From JANWXD01 sp035575135 (GTDB lineage: Bacteria; Acidobacteriota; Terriglobia; Bryobacterales; Bryobacteraceae): a stretch of 64,000 nucleotides of DNA. The translations under genes and the position numbers were made by a program. Of this stretch, positions 1-8,119 are shown one piece after another. A model generated the notes under the pieces. It searched no databases, was not told where the DNA came from, and saw nothing but the letters and a program-made list of their open reading frames with translations. The stretch covers positions 1 to 64,000 of the forward strand of contig DATLYE010000053.1 of assembly GCA_035575135.1 (NCBI GenBank), given 5' to 3'. Numbering within the stretch: the first letter of the stretch is position 1; each line of letters opens with the position of its first letter.

Positions 1-254
1 TAGGTACCGCTGGGGACGTTCGGAAAGCTGTAGATTCCGGCCTCATTGGTCAACGCCGAACGCGTCTGTCCGCTCTCCCGGTGTGTTATGGTCACCGCGG
101 CGCCCGGGACGGCGGCCTGACTGGGATCCACCACGTTTCCCGTGATCGAGCCGTACAGGACCTGCGCCTCCGCCGTTTGAGCCGCCATCAAAAGGAAAAC
201 CGCGACGAAGACAGCCAAGGCAATCCAACTACGATGCAACCAGCCACGCTGCAT
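1..254 (-). CDS. TonB-dependent receptor, Oar-like, N-terminal part (cut by window edge)
   Basis: Only the first 84 codons lie in the window. They encode a signal peptide (residues 1 to about 31, with a hydrophobic ALAVFVAVFLLMAA core and an end near AEAQ), followed by the start of a carboxypeptidase-regulatory-like beta-sandwich domain (GSITGNVVDPSQAAVPGAAV, then TNEAGIYSFPNVPSGT). The same N-terminal layout occurs in the three complete receptors of this window, so I infer a large outer-membrane receptor continuing to the left. The start at 254 is set by a strong AAGGAGGTGA Shine-Dalgarno about 5 nt upstream. Ligand unknown. A promoter-like pair lies at 299-327. Confidence 0.85.
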   Translation of the reverse strand, partial: MQRGWLHRSWIALAVFVAVFLLMAAQTAEAQVLYGSITGNVVDPSQAAVPGAAVTITHRESGQTRSALTNEAGIYSFPNVPSGT

Positions 255-298
255 GGTTGCTCACCTCCTTGATGAACCTAGGTACCCCTACGGGCAAC

Positions 299-327
299 AT
301 TTTACTGCGAGTTGTTTGCTCGGGCAA
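299..327 (-). promoter_or_regulatory. Sigma-70-type promoter of the left-edge TonB receptor
   Basis: On the minus strand, TTGCCC (322-327) and TAAAAT (299-304) are separated by exactly 17 bp. The expected start of transcription lies near 292, giving a leader of roughly 40 nt that ends in the strong Shine-Dalgarno sequence. The -35 box is the weakest of the four receptor promoters in this window. Confidence 0.55.
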
Positions 328-344
328 GAGAAAAAAGCCGAAGT

Positions 345-1613
345 TCATCCGGCGGCCGCAGGTGAATTGAGAAGGCGGTCGGTGTGGCGGAGGACTTCCT
401 CTAGGACGGCTTCCGGGGCGCTCCCGTCGGCTTCGACGACCTCCACCGGGCCCCTCCCCCAGGGACGCCACCGCTGCCGCATGCGGGGACTGACGGCGCC
501 GGCAAAGACGATGACTGCCGGGGTGCCGCAGGCGGCGGCCGCGTGGCCCGCGGCGGAATCGTAACCCACAAACAGCCGGCTGCGGGAGATGAGAGCCGCA
601 AAGGCCGCAAACGAACCCTCAAAGGCTCGCACGGCGGAGCGGGCCGAGGAAGCGATCGCCGTCTCCACGCGCCGTGCCTCCTCGCTGTCGCCGCCCTTGT
701 CCACCACCACGTCGGCGCGATCAGCCAGCGCCCGCAGAAGCTGGGCTTCGAAAGGATCGGGCAGCCGCTTGGCCGGATTTTTCCCGACACCCAGGCTCAC
801 GGTGATGGAGGGGCTCTGCGGGGCTCCCGCGATCTCCGGCAGCGCGACGTAGGGAACGCCGGAAACTCCAAACGTTCGCTCCACCCACTTTCCGGCGAGA
901 CGGGCGAGCGGCTCGGCGCCGTCGCCGCCGAAGGCCCGGCTTTCGAAGAAAAAGTACCGTTCTTCGGGACATACGGGCAAAAGGCCGAGCTGGGTGAGCC
1001 GCGAGTCGGGATCCACCACAATGGAGGAAGGCCGGTCCACCAAAGCACACAGCCTGGGCCAGACGGCGAGTCTGTCGCGAAGCAAGCCCGTACGATCGTA
1101 AGGCAACAGACAGGGTCGGATGCGGGGGTCGGCGGCAAAGAGCTCATGGCTCTTGGGCCCGCCTACCAGGTAGATCTCTGAGGCTGGGAAAGCCGCTTTG
1201 AGTCCGTTCAATATGGGGCTGGTAACGGCGATGTCGGCGCCCAGCGTCACGCGGGAGAGCACGAAAATCTGCCGCACGGCCTTCGGGTCCCCGGAAAAAG
1301 CGGCAGTCTTGCGGATGCGCTCGTAGCGTGCTCGCAGCCCGGCAGGATCCGTACCCGGGTGCGCAAGCGCCACTACCTCGGAGAAGACTTGCGCGTAGGC
1401 AACACACAGACGTGGCTCGAAGCGGTCCGCCAAGCCCTCGACCAAGGTGCCAAACAGAGCCTCCGAAGCCGGCAGGGCGCGCGCGGGATCCGGGTCGAGA
1501 GCCTCGTTCACAAGCCGGTGCAAAAGGTCCGTGGGCCACGGTTCCCCGCGCAGACAGTGCCCCAGCAGTGTCTCCGCAGCGTGCCGGCACCACTGCGGTA
1601 AGGGAACGTCCAT
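345..1613 (-). CDS. Glycosyltransferase family 9 (heptosyltransferase-like) protein
   Basis: The 422-residue protein has an N-terminal region of about 110 residues that I do not recognise, followed by a two-lobed GT9-like fold. Signs are an N-lobe start (SRVTLGADIAVTSPILNGL), a VYLVGG-type strand followed by a helix (EIYLVGGPKSHELF), and a C-lobe with SITVSLGVGKNPAKR and a nucleotide-sugar end near residues 365-385 (FVGYDSAAGHAAAACGTPAV). GT9 enzymes add heptose or related sugars to lipopolysaccharide at the inner membrane. The usual short GT9 start is absent because the domain begins late, so the acceptor is uncertain and the extension may be an accessory domain. No Shine-Dalgarno is obvious, but TATAAT ends 10 nt before the ATG, so the mRNA may be leaderless. 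Confidence 0.72.
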   Translation of the reverse strand: MDVPLPQWCRHAAETLLGHCLRGEPWPTDLLHRLVNEALDPDPARALPASEALFGTLVEGLADRFEPRLCVAYAQVFSEVVALAHPGTDPAGLRARYERIRKTAAFSGDPKAVRQIFVLSRVTLGADIAVTSPILNGLKAAFPASEIYLVGGPKSHELFAADPRIRPCLLPYDRTGLLRDRLAVWPRLCALVDRPSSIVVDPDSRLTQLGLLPVCPEERYFFFESRAFGGDGAEPLARLAGKWVERTFGVSGVPYVALPEIAGAPQSPSITVSLGVGKNPAKRLPDPFEAQLLRALADRADVVVDKGGDSEEARRVETAIASSARSAVRAFEGSFAAFAALISRSRLFVGYDSAAGHAAAACGTPAVIVFAGAVSPRMRQRWRPWGRGPVEVVEADGSAPEAVLEEVLRHTDRLLNSPAAAG

Positions 1614-1623
1614 AAGCTCTACG

Positions 1624-1629
1624 ATTATA
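1624..1629 (-). promoter_or_regulatory. -10 box (TATAAT) just upstream of the GT9-like gene
   Basis: A perfect TATAAT reads on the minus strand with only 10 nt before the ATG at 1613. Transcription should start within about 3 nt of the start codon. No good -35 hexamer is seen 17 bp upstream, and no Shine-Dalgarno sits between the box and the ATG. Confidence 0.5.
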
Positions 1630-1669
1630 CGGGCTTATCGGGAGAATACGAGCGGGCCGAGGGGATGCC

Positions 1670-1708
1670 AAAAAAAGCTCGCCGGCTCCTTGAACGGGGC
1701 CGGCGAGC
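1670..1708 (-). terminator. Intrinsic terminator, minus strand
   Basis: A perfect 10-bp stem (gctcgccggc at 1677-1686 with gccggcgagc at 1699-1708) has a 12-nt loop. Read on the minus strand it is followed directly by seven T residues (1670-1676). It would stop transcripts arriving from beyond 1709 before they reach the GT9-like gene. No annotated minus-strand gene sits immediately upstream, since the next one is tRNA-His at 2650, so an unseen minus-strand RNA is possible. Confidence 0.7.
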
Positions 1709-1746
1709 CCATGTCGGTCCGGTTGGGCACCGGCAGGAGGAGTGAA

Positions 1747-1809
1747 ATGTGCGAACCCGAGTTGAAGTTCAAGGCAACCTTTCCACCACGAAAAGGCCGC
1801 CATCTGTGA
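1747..1809 (+). CDS. Small ORF, 20 codons, with strong ribosome-binding site
   Basis: An ATG at 1747 follows GGCAGGAGGAG with ideal spacing (about 5 nt) and opens a 20-codon frame, MCEPELKFKATFPPRKGRHL, ending in TGA. The peptide is basic at its C-terminus and has one Cys at position 2. I do not recognise it. It could be a leader peptide, a RiPP-like precursor or a chance ORF. It is the best plus-strand coding signal in the 1614-1994 gap between the GT9-like gene and the response regulator. The rest of that gap shows only the terminator and a -10-like TACAAT at 1959-1964. Confidence 0.35.
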   Translation: MCEPELKFKATFPPRKGRHL

Positions 1810-1994
1810 GCTTACGGCAAACAGCCTCTAGACGTACCCGTATCTTTTGGCGAAACGAGCTGTAACCTGCGTACCGCCCTTCCGGGAAAACTTTAGTACT
1901 AGGAAGCGACGAGTACACAGAGCATGCGGAACTTCGCGCGTTGGTTGAGCGAACGCACTACAATGGTAAATCCCGAGTGCCCGGCCAGTGACAG

Positions 1995-2645
1995 ATGCCT
2001 AGTAAGACTCAAACCAAGGTCCGGGTGGTCGTGGTTGACGATCACGCGTTGTTTCGGGAAGGCCTGTCGCGGCTGCTTCAAGGCGAACCCAGCCTGGAGG
2101 TTCTCCCCGCCTGTGCCAGTGCCGAGGAGGCCTTGCAAGCGGTGGAGTTCTCTGCCGCGGATGTGGTACTCTTGGACGACGACCTGGGAGGCGAACGGGG
2201 TCTGCGTTTTCTCGTTCAAGCCGGCAGACGGGGCTTTGCGGCCCGTACTTTGATCCTGACGGCGGGCATGAGCGATAGCGAGGCTTTGGAGGCGCTCCGC
2301 TGGGGTGCCGCGGGAATCTTTCTGAAACAGAATTCCTTTGCTTTACTGCGCAAGGCCATCGCCACGGTGGCGGCGGGTGAGGTCTGGGTGGATCAGCATT
2401 ACGTGCGGCTGGCCCTGAGCCAAGGCAATGGCGCTGAGGGCCACTTGTACAAGCTGACGGAGCGGGAGCGCCAAATCGTAAGAGGAATCCTGGAGGGCCT
2501 GACGAACAAGGAAATCGCCGGGCAACTGGCGATCTCGGAAAGTTCCGTCAAAGGAGCGCTGCACCAAGTGTTCGCCAAAACCGGCGCGCGCAACCGGGCG
2601 CAGCTGGTGCGCGTGATCCTGGAACGGTTTCGAGATTATCTTTGA
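1995..2645 (+). CDS. NarL/FixJ-type response regulator (REC + LuxR HTH)
   Basis: The 216-residue protein has a receiver domain at about 8-125 with the acidic pair VVDDH, a phosphoacceptor aspartate near residue 61 (VVLLDDD), a conserved TA near 89-90 and the lysine of FLKQ near 111. It ends in a LuxR-type helix-turn-helix (LTERERQIVRGILEGLTNKE and AISESSVKGALHQVFAKT). It should bind DNA after phosphorylation by a partner histidine kinase, but no kinase gene is present nearby, so it is an orphan in this window. No strong Shine-Dalgarno is visible. A TACAAT box at 1959-1964 is the likely -10, with no clear -35. The stop codon lies 4 nt from the 3' end of the convergent tRNA-His gene. Confidence 0.88.
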   Translation: MPSKTQTKVRVVVVDDHALFREGLSRLLQGEPSLEVLPACASAEEALQAVEFSAADVVLLDDDLGGERGLRFLVQAGRRGFAARTLILTAGMSDSEALEALRWGAAGIFLKQNSFALLRKAIATVAAGEVWVDQHYVRLALSQGNGAEGHLYKLTERERQIVRGILEGLTNKEIAGQLAISESSVKGALHQVFAKTGARNRAQLVRVILERFRDYL

Positions 2646-2649
2646 GTGC

Positions 2650-2726
2650 TGGGGTGGGTGGAGGGGCTCGAACCCTCGGCCACTGGAACCACAATCCAGC
2701 GCTCTTCCAACTGAGCTACACCCACC
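2650..2726 (-). tRNA. tRNA-His (GTG anticodon)
   Basis: The minus strand folds as a full cloverleaf. The 7-bp acceptor GTGGGTG pairs with CACCCAC, with the extra 5' G (-1) opposite C73 that marks tRNA-His. The D-arm is GCTCAGTTGGAAGAGC, the anticodon stem CTGGA/TCCAG encloses loop TTGTGGT with anticodon GTG, and the T-arm carries GGTTCGAGCCC. The CCA end is encoded (2650-2652). The gene is single and convergent with the response regulator. Confidence 0.97.
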
Positions 2727-2740
2727 AGGGACCTGCTCAA

Positions 2741-2746
2741 ATTTTA
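2741..2746 (-). promoter_or_regulatory. Possible -10 box of tRNA-His
   Basis: TAAAAT on the minus strand ends 14 nt before the tRNA 5' end, a usual distance for a short 5' leader removed by RNase P. No convincing -35 box is present. Confidence 0.35.
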
Positions 2747-2856
2747 CCATAGGGGGCGGTTCGGCTCCGTCCCCTGAAACCGGTCAAATCCCGGGTGCAT
2801 CCGAAGGAACGGAGCGCACAAACTCGGACACCGCGAGCTGCTGCTGCTGTTCATCC

Positions 2857-3807
2857 ATGATACGTGCCGCACCGGTCGTTCCCGCTGCCTATGCCGAGCG
2901 GCGCCTGCTGCGTCTTTCCGAGTGGCTGCTGGTAGCCTACTTCGCCTACACGACCCTGCTTGCCTGGCTGTTTCGCCTCGATCCCATGCGCCGGGACGGT
3001 CTGACGGCCCTGAACGTCGCGCTGGTGGCGCTGGTGTGGCTGCTGGCTTCCACAGACCTGCGCTGGCCGGATGAAACGCTGAGTTACGTGCGGGACTGGC
3101 TGCCCGCCCCGCTCACCCTGGTGGCCTACTGGGAAATGAGCTGGTTCCAGCCGTCACAGCACACCTACCGGTTCGAGCAGGTTTGGGTGCAGTGGGACCG
3201 ATGGCTTCTCAACCACTGGAATCTGCGGGGATTGCTCGAGGGTAGCGGCTGGTTGCTGCCCGCTCTCCTCGAGTTGTCTTACACGCTGATGTACACGATC
3301 CCTGTGGTCTCGGTAGCGGTCTTATATCTTTCGGGCCGTCGCGATCGCGTGGATCGTTTCTTTTTCACCTTCTTGCTCGGCAGCCTGACCGCCTACTCAC
3401 TGTTCCCGTACTTCCCTTCCGAGCCGCCCCGCTATGTTTTCCCCGGCCAGGACTTACCTGGTGTCGTGACGGTGTTTCGCCAGTTCAATCTCTGGCTGCT
3501 CGATACCTTCGATATTCGCACAAGTGTATTTCCCAGCGGCCATGTGACGGGGGCTTTTTCGGCGGCATTCGCCATGCTGCTGGCCCTCCCGGAGCGCAAG
3601 CGCGTCGGCGGGATGCTGCTGGTGCTCGCCACGAGCATTGCCATGGCCACTGTGTACGGGCGGTACCACTACGCCGTGGATGGGGCGGCAGGTTTTCTGA
3701 TCAGCGTGGCGGCGGCCGGTCTGACCCTACACTTGCAGCGGGCGGGCCTCTTCGAAGCCACGCGGATGCCCGTGCGAAAGCAAGCCTTGCGCCTGGCCGA
3801 GGGATAA
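2857..3807 (+). CDS. PAP2-superfamily membrane protein, inositol-phosphorylceramide-synthase-like
   Basis: The 316-residue protein has about six predicted membrane helices. It carries two of the phosphatase signatures of the PAP2 superfamily: SVFPSGHVTGAF near 225-236 (catalytic His) and YGRYHYAVDG near 267-276 (second His and Asp). The first PAP2 motif is not in its classical form. Instead there is FPSEPPRY around residue 190, as in the PAP2_3 (AUR1-like) subgroup, which transfers or removes phosphate headgroups from lipids. A lipid-phosphate phosphatase or phosphoinositol transferase at the inner membrane is likely, and the exact substrate cannot be read from sequence. It stands alone, upstream of a convergent TonB receptor gene. 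Confidence 0.75.
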   Translation: MIRAAPVVPAAYAERRLLRLSEWLLVAYFAYTTLLAWLFRLDPMRRDGLTALNVALVALVWLLASTDLRWPDETLSYVRDWLPAPLTLVAYWEMSWFQPSQHTYRFEQVWVQWDRWLLNHWNLRGLLEGSGWLLPALLELSYTLMYTIPVVSVAVLYLSGRRDRVDRFFFTFLLGSLTAYSLFPYFPSEPPRYVFPGQDLPGVVTVFRQFNLWLLDTFDIRTSVFPSGHVTGAFSAAFAMLLALPERKRVGGMLLVLATSIAMATVYGRYHYAVDGAAGFLISVAAAGLTLHLQRAGLFEATRMPVRKQALRLAEG

Positions 3808-3830
3808 GCCGCGGCCGCCTCCTGTCGCCC

Positions 3831-6800
3831 TCAGAATTGCAGCCGCAGGGCAAATTGCAGGATGCGCGGATCTTCCGCCGAGGTGATCCGCATGAAGTTG
3901 GCGTTCGTCACCGTGCTGACGGGCTTGCCCAGGTTCACGTTATTGAACAGGTTGAACACTTCAAAGCGAAACTGGAGGCGGAGACTCTCGCGGACCGGGA
4001 GGTCCTTGTGCAGGCCGAGGTCGGTGACGAAGGAACCCGGCGCCCGGAAGGTGTTGCGACCGAGGTTACCAAACGTGCCGAGGGCGTTCACCCGAAATGC
4101 ACTGCGGTTGAGGTACTGCTCGGACAGAGCGCCGTGATCGCGGTCTGAGGGCAGACCGGGGTTGCCGACGAGATCCGCGCGCTGTCCCCCCGTGCCGGTT
4201 CGTGCGTTGTCCTGTCCGCTGAGCACGGTGAACGGAGGGCCGCTGCGCCAGGCTACGATGGAGCTGGCCGTCCAGCCGCCGAAAAGCAGGCGCGCGGCCG
4301 GATGCTGGAAGCGGAGCGGCAGCTCCCAGATTCCCGAGAAGTTGAAGACGTGGCGGAGGTCGAAGTCAGCCGGTCCCCGATCGAAGCGCTGGTTGCGGGG
4401 ATCGGTCACGGTCTCTCCGGTGGCTTTGTTGGCGGAGTTCTGGTTGTTGTCAATACTTTTGGCCCATGTGTAGTTGGCCAGAACCGTGAAGCCAAGGCTC
4501 ATACGCTTCTCGGTGGTGAGCTGCAAGGCGTGATAACTGGACAAACCAGCCGGTTCTACGATCGTGATCCGCTCGTAGAGGGGAAACAGCGGGCGCCGCT
4601 GGTTGGTCGTCGCAGTCGAGGCGGCGGGATCGGGAAACGGCGCGTTCAGGTCGCGCAGGCTCACCAGGGCCGTTCCCTGCGAGCCTGCGTAGGAAGCCCG
4701 CACCACCCAGTCCGCCGCCAGCTGCCGCTCGAGCGTCAGGTTCCAGGCCTGCAGGTAGGCGTTGCGCATGTCCCGGGCGTAGACGAAGGCCCTGTGCGGC
4801 AGCACGAATCGCACGTCCCGCGGAGGGTTCAGCACCTCGGTCCCGACGGCGTCAAAGCCCACGACGCGGAAGGGGTTGCCTCCCGGGAAGTCGGCAAACG
4901 GATTGGCCATACTGTTGCGCTCGTTGCCGAAGATCTCCACCACAGTGCCAAACGGCCCCTGATTGGCCTGGCTGTTGGTTGAGATCGTGTTGGAGCGATC
5001 AAAGAAGATTCCGTAACCCAGCCGCAGGCTGGTCTTGCCATCGCCCGTCAGGTCCCAGGCCAGCCCCAGCCGCGGGCCGAGGTTTCGCCACGCCGTGTCG
5101 TAGCCTCCTTTGGGCAAGCCCGGATCTCCGGGGTACAGCACCCCGGGCGGCGCATTGGCAAAGCGTTGGGACTTGGCCTGGAGTCCCGCCCAGGTGGAAA
5201 GTTTCCCGAGCACATCCGTGTAGGGGAAGAAGGGCTCCCAGCGGAGCCCGAGGTCGAGCGTCAGGCGACGGGAAAGCTTCATGGAATCGTTGAAGAACAG
5301 GTTGAAGATGTGAAAGCGCGTGTTCTTGAATTCGCCGACGCCCTGCAGGAAGCGGGCGAAGCGTCCCAGCATGAAGTCGGCGACGTCGTAGCCGGTGAAC
5401 GGGGCGTTGTTGGCCCACGTCCATTGTCCTTGTGCGCGGAAGTTATTCACGATGTCGCCTATGCCGTATCCATATTCGCCGCCGAACACAATGCTGTGGC
5501 GGCCTCTGGCCCAGCGTGTCGTATTACTGATTTGATACTCGTCGCGGATGAAATTATTCGTATCCCCGGTGTTTATGCTGCTGATGGACTGAAATGTCAT
5601 ATGGTACTGCGTAAAGCGGTCCAGCGTGATGTTCACGCCCAGATCTTTCCAGTTTTTCTCCGGGTAAACTTGCGAGGCGGGCCCTTCCGTGTTGTTGTAA
5701 CCGAAGATCGTCTGGTTGATGAGAGTGGGCCGGAGAACGACCTGGAGGTTGGCGACGGCGCTGGTATTTCTCCAGTCGCGAATGGTGGTCGTCTCGTAAT
5801 AGTTTCTCGGATTGAGGTTGCCGGGCTGGTGCGCCCGCGACCAGTAGCCGCGGCCCGAGAGCCGCACGTTGGGTCCGAACTGCTGATCCACCTTTGCCAG
5901 ATACTGATCATCGTCCAGGTTGAGGACTTGCGTGACCACGACCCTGCGGCCTGAGCTCGGCACGGGCATAAAATTGTCCACGAAAAACTTCGAACCCGGA
6001 AACAGGCGTGAGGGCGGGATGATGTTGCCGGGGAAGACGCCTCCCAGAGGGTCCACGAGCGGACGGGGGAGTTCAGAAAAATCTCCGGATCGTTCCTTGG
6101 GGGTCATCACGTTCACAAAGCGCGAGGTCGGGCGCTGCCGCAGCCGGGTTCCCTGGTAGGAAAAGAAGAAAAACGTTCTGTCGCGTCCGTCGTAGACGCC
6201 CGGGATCTTCACCGGTCCTCCCAGAGTCGCCCCGAACTGGTTACGTTTCAGCCCGTCGTCCACTTTCTTTGTGGGGTTGGCCGGATCCACCGGGGCGAAA
6301 AAGTTCGTCGCGTTGAGGCGGTGGTGCCGCAGATACCAGAATCCCGTACCGTGCAGTTCGTTGGTGCCCGACTTGGTTACGGCGTTGACGATTCCCCCGA
6401 GATTCCTGCCGAATTCGGCGCTGAAATTGTTGGTTTGCACGCTGAATTCCTGCAAAGCGTCCGGATTAGGCATAGGATTGGGGGCATTGCTGTAATGGTC
6501 GTTGTTCTGCCCGCCGTCCAGAATGTAGTTGGTGGCATTGGCGCGGGCTCCGTTGACGGAGACGGGGACCACGCCGGGATACGTCGTGCCGGACGTTACG
6601 TCGGCGCCGATGTGCAGCGCCACGCCGGCGACCAGGCGCATCAGCTGGGTCGGGTTCCTCCCGTTGAGCGGCAAGTCGGCCACCCGGCGCTGGTCGATCA
6701 CCGTCCGAAGTGTGGCATCCTCGGTGTTCACCGTCACGACACTGGCCTGCACCTCCACGGACTCGGTGATCTGGCCCACCTGCATGGTCACGTCCACCCG

Positions 6801-7109
6801 CGAGACTTCATTCACCTGCACCCGAATGTCAGAGGCTTCAAAGCGACGAAAGCCGGGTGCTTCCGCGGTGAGCCGGTACGTACCAACGGGGAGGGAGCGG
6901 AGATGGTAGGTGCCCAGTTGGTTGGTGGCGCCGGAGTACGAGGCCATGGTCCCGGCGTGCTGGACGGTGATCTTCACTCCCGGAACGACAGCCCCGGTGG
7001 CATCGGTGACCACGCCGGCGATGGAACCTGTCGTCTCCTGGGCGCCTGCGGCCCCGGCCAGACCCAGCAGGACCAGCGTAGTTCTCAAAAGCCCTGTCGC
7101 GCGATGCAT
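3831..7109 (-). CDS. TonB-dependent receptor, Oar-like (carbohydrate locus)
   Basis: I place the start at 7109 (MHRATGLLRTTLVLLGLAG) because GAAGGAGC lies just upstream and a signal peptide ending at about AGAQ follows. The open frame extends further but without such support. The 1092-residue protein has a carboxypeptidase-regulatory-like domain at about 25-105 (GSIAGVVTDATGAVVPGVKI), a plug domain with LNGRNPTQLMRLVAGV and FSAEFGRNLGGIVNAVTKSG, then a long beta-barrel ending in the outer-membrane-type ALRLQF. It should take up a large ligand with TonB energy. It is divergent from a GntR regulator, a glycosidase and an MFS transporter, which suggests a carbohydrate or uronate-containing ligand (inference). 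Confidence 0.9.
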   Translation of the reverse strand: MHRATGLLRTTLVLLGLAGAAGAQETTGSIAGVVTDATGAVVPGVKITVQHAGTMASYSGATNQLGTYHLRSLPVGTYRLTAEAPGFRRFEASDIRVQVNEVSRVDVTMQVGQITESVEVQASVVTVNTEDATLRTVIDQRRVADLPLNGRNPTQLMRLVAGVALHIGADVTSGTTYPGVVPVSVNGARANATNYILDGGQNNDHYSNAPNPMPNPDALQEFSVQTNNFSAEFGRNLGGIVNAVTKSGTNELHGTGFWYLRHHRLNATNFFAPVDPANPTKKVDDGLKRNQFGATLGGPVKIPGVYDGRDRTFFFFSYQGTRLRQRPTSRFVNVMTPKERSGDFSELPRPLVDPLGGVFPGNIIPPSRLFPGSKFFVDNFMPVPSSGRRVVVTQVLNLDDDQYLAKVDQQFGPNVRLSGRGYWSRAHQPGNLNPRNYYETTTIRDWRNTSAVANLQVVLRPTLINQTIFGYNNTEGPASQVYPEKNWKDLGVNITLDRFTQYHMTFQSISSINTGDTNNFIRDEYQISNTTRWARGRHSIVFGGEYGYGIGDIVNNFRAQGQWTWANNAPFTGYDVADFMLGRFARFLQGVGEFKNTRFHIFNLFFNDSMKLSRRLTLDLGLRWEPFFPYTDVLGKLSTWAGLQAKSQRFANAPPGVLYPGDPGLPKGGYDTAWRNLGPRLGLAWDLTGDGKTSLRLGYGIFFDRSNTISTNSQANQGPFGTVVEIFGNERNSMANPFADFPGGNPFRVVGFDAVGTEVLNPPRDVRFVLPHRAFVYARDMRNAYLQAWNLTLERQLAADWVVRASYAGSQGTALVSLRDLNAPFPDPAASTATTNQRRPLFPLYERITIVEPAGLSSYHALQLTTEKRMSLGFTVLANYTWAKSIDNNQNSANKATGETVTDPRNQRFDRGPADFDLRHVFNFSGIWELPLRFQHPAARLLFGGWTASSIVAWRSGPPFTVLSGQDNARTGTGGQRADLVGNPGLPSDRDHGALSEQYLNRSAFRVNALGTFGNLGRNTFRAPGSFVTDLGLHKDLPVRESLRLQFRFEVFNLFNNVNLGKPVSTVTNANFMRITSAEDPRILQFALRLQF

Positions 7110-7140
7110 ACGCTTAGCTCCTTCCGGCTGCAACAGGAAG

Positions 7141-7154
7141 CACGGGCCCCCGTG
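7141..7154. other. Short hairpin in the receptor leader
   Basis: CACGGG-CC-CCCGTG forms a 6-bp stem in the roughly 100-nt leader between the receptor promoter and its start codon at 7109. It has no U-tract. A role in translation control is possible but unproven. Confidence 0.3.
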
Positions 7155-7218
7155 AAGAGCACCCCTCCAAAGGACTGCTGCGCATCCGTTGCCTGCCGCG
7201 TAGAGTTGTCGTATCCTG

Positions 7219-7247
7219 ATTGTATGCAGGAAGCATCCAAATGTCAA
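7219..7247 (-). promoter_or_regulatory. Receptor promoter with internal inverted repeat (possible operator)
   Basis: On the minus strand, TTGACA (7242-7247) and TACAAT (7219-7224) are exactly 17 bp apart. Within the -10 and spacer lies an inverted repeat ATGC-aggaa-GCAT (7224-7236), a good position for a repressor. The GntR-family gene is divergent, so its product is the obvious candidate (inference). A CCTCCGGAGG palindrome (7249-7258) lies just upstream of the -35. Confidence 0.65.
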
Positions 7248-7318
7248 TCCTCCGGAGGCGGAATTTGCATCCTCGTCGTAACTCCAAACAAAACAGAGCG
7301 TTAGCCTCCAAACAGGAG

Positions 7319-8092
7319 ATGTCGCTCAAGCGCAAAGCTTATGAGCACATCCGCAGCAAGCTGCTCGCGGGGCAGCTGCCGGCCGGCGCAGCCGTCTCGG
7401 AGCTGGCTCTGGCCCAGGAGATCGGCATCAGCCGTACTCCCGTCCGGGAGGCCATCGGCCGACTGGTGGCCGAGGGACTGCTCGAACACATCCCGGGGCG
7501 CGGCACCGTCGTGATCCATCCCACGCGCCGCGATATCGTTGAGCTGTACGAGCTCCGGGAGGCACTCGAAGTGTACGCCGTCGGCAAGGCGGCGCGCCAG
7601 CGGCTTCACGCCGAAGACGCCCTGAAGTTACGTTCCCTCTGCGAACAGATCCGGGCCATGGCGGAGGAGCTGCGCAGCTCAGGACGGGCCCGGCTGGATG
7701 ATGAAGAAATGCAACGGTTCCTCGCGGCCGACATGAAGTTCCACATGCTGCTCCTGCAGGCGGCCGGCAACCTGCGCATCATGAAGGTGGTCGCCGACAC
7801 CCGGCTGTTGACCAGGATCTTCTCCTACCGCCGTGAAGGGCACGACGCCGCGCTGCTGGAGCAGATCCACCGATACCATCACGATGTGCTCGAGGCCGTG
7901 GAGGCCGGTGACGCCGCCAGGGCCATGGAGCGGCTCGGGGAGCACATCCGCGCCAGCATGCGGGAACGCCTGGAGACCTATGAGCGCTGGACGAGAGAGA
8001 ATGAGCTCCGGCGGCTGATGCCGGTGCCGTTCGAAGGGCCCGAGTCCTGGGAGCCGGCACAGGGAGACGGCAAGCCCGAAGGAGCATTCTGA
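7319..8092 (+). CDS. GntR-family regulator, FCD (FadR-type) subfamily
   Basis: From the ATG at 7319 the protein is 257 residues. The frame is open upstream to 7220, but that stretch overlaps the divergent receptor promoter, so the later start is preferred, with 7241 as an alternative. A winged HTH fills residues about 5-70 (AYEHIRSKLLAGQLPAG, then EIGISRTPVREAIGRLVAEG and GRGTVVI). An FCD effector domain follows, with metal-ligand-like DMKFH and later histidines (IHRYHH, LGEHIRASM). FCD members often sense sugar acids or organic acids. It is divergent from the TonB receptor and 27 nt upstream of the glycosidase, and so probably controls both units. Confidence 0.88.
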   Translation: MSLKRKAYEHIRSKLLAGQLPAGAAVSELALAQEIGISRTPVREAIGRLVAEGLLEHIPGRGTVVIHPTRRDIVELYELREALEVYAVGKAARQRLHAEDALKLRSLCEQIRAMAEELRSSGRARLDDEEMQRFLAADMKFHMLLLQAAGNLRIMKVVADTRLLTRIFSYRREGHDAALLEQIHRYHHDVLEAVEAGDAARAMERLGEHIRASMRERLETYERWTRENELRRLMPVPFEGPESWEPAQGDGKPEGAF

Positions 8093-8119
8093 ATTTTTGT
8101 CGCAAGTCGGGAGTGAGAG

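Noticed and set aside
1747..1809. Small ORF as a PQQ precursor (PqqA)
   Set aside because: It lacks the conserved Glu and Tyr spacing of PqqA, and no pqq genes are nearby.
1614..1994. SRP RNA, 6S RNA or tmRNA in the gap
   Set aside because: The hallmark SRP loop and tmRNA tRNA-like ends are not found; the visible stem is short and fits an intrinsic terminator.
7110..7247. Upstream extension of the receptor gene to 7247
   Set aside because: The extra 46 residues are placed before a normal signal peptide and Shine-Dalgarno and would overlap the promoter.
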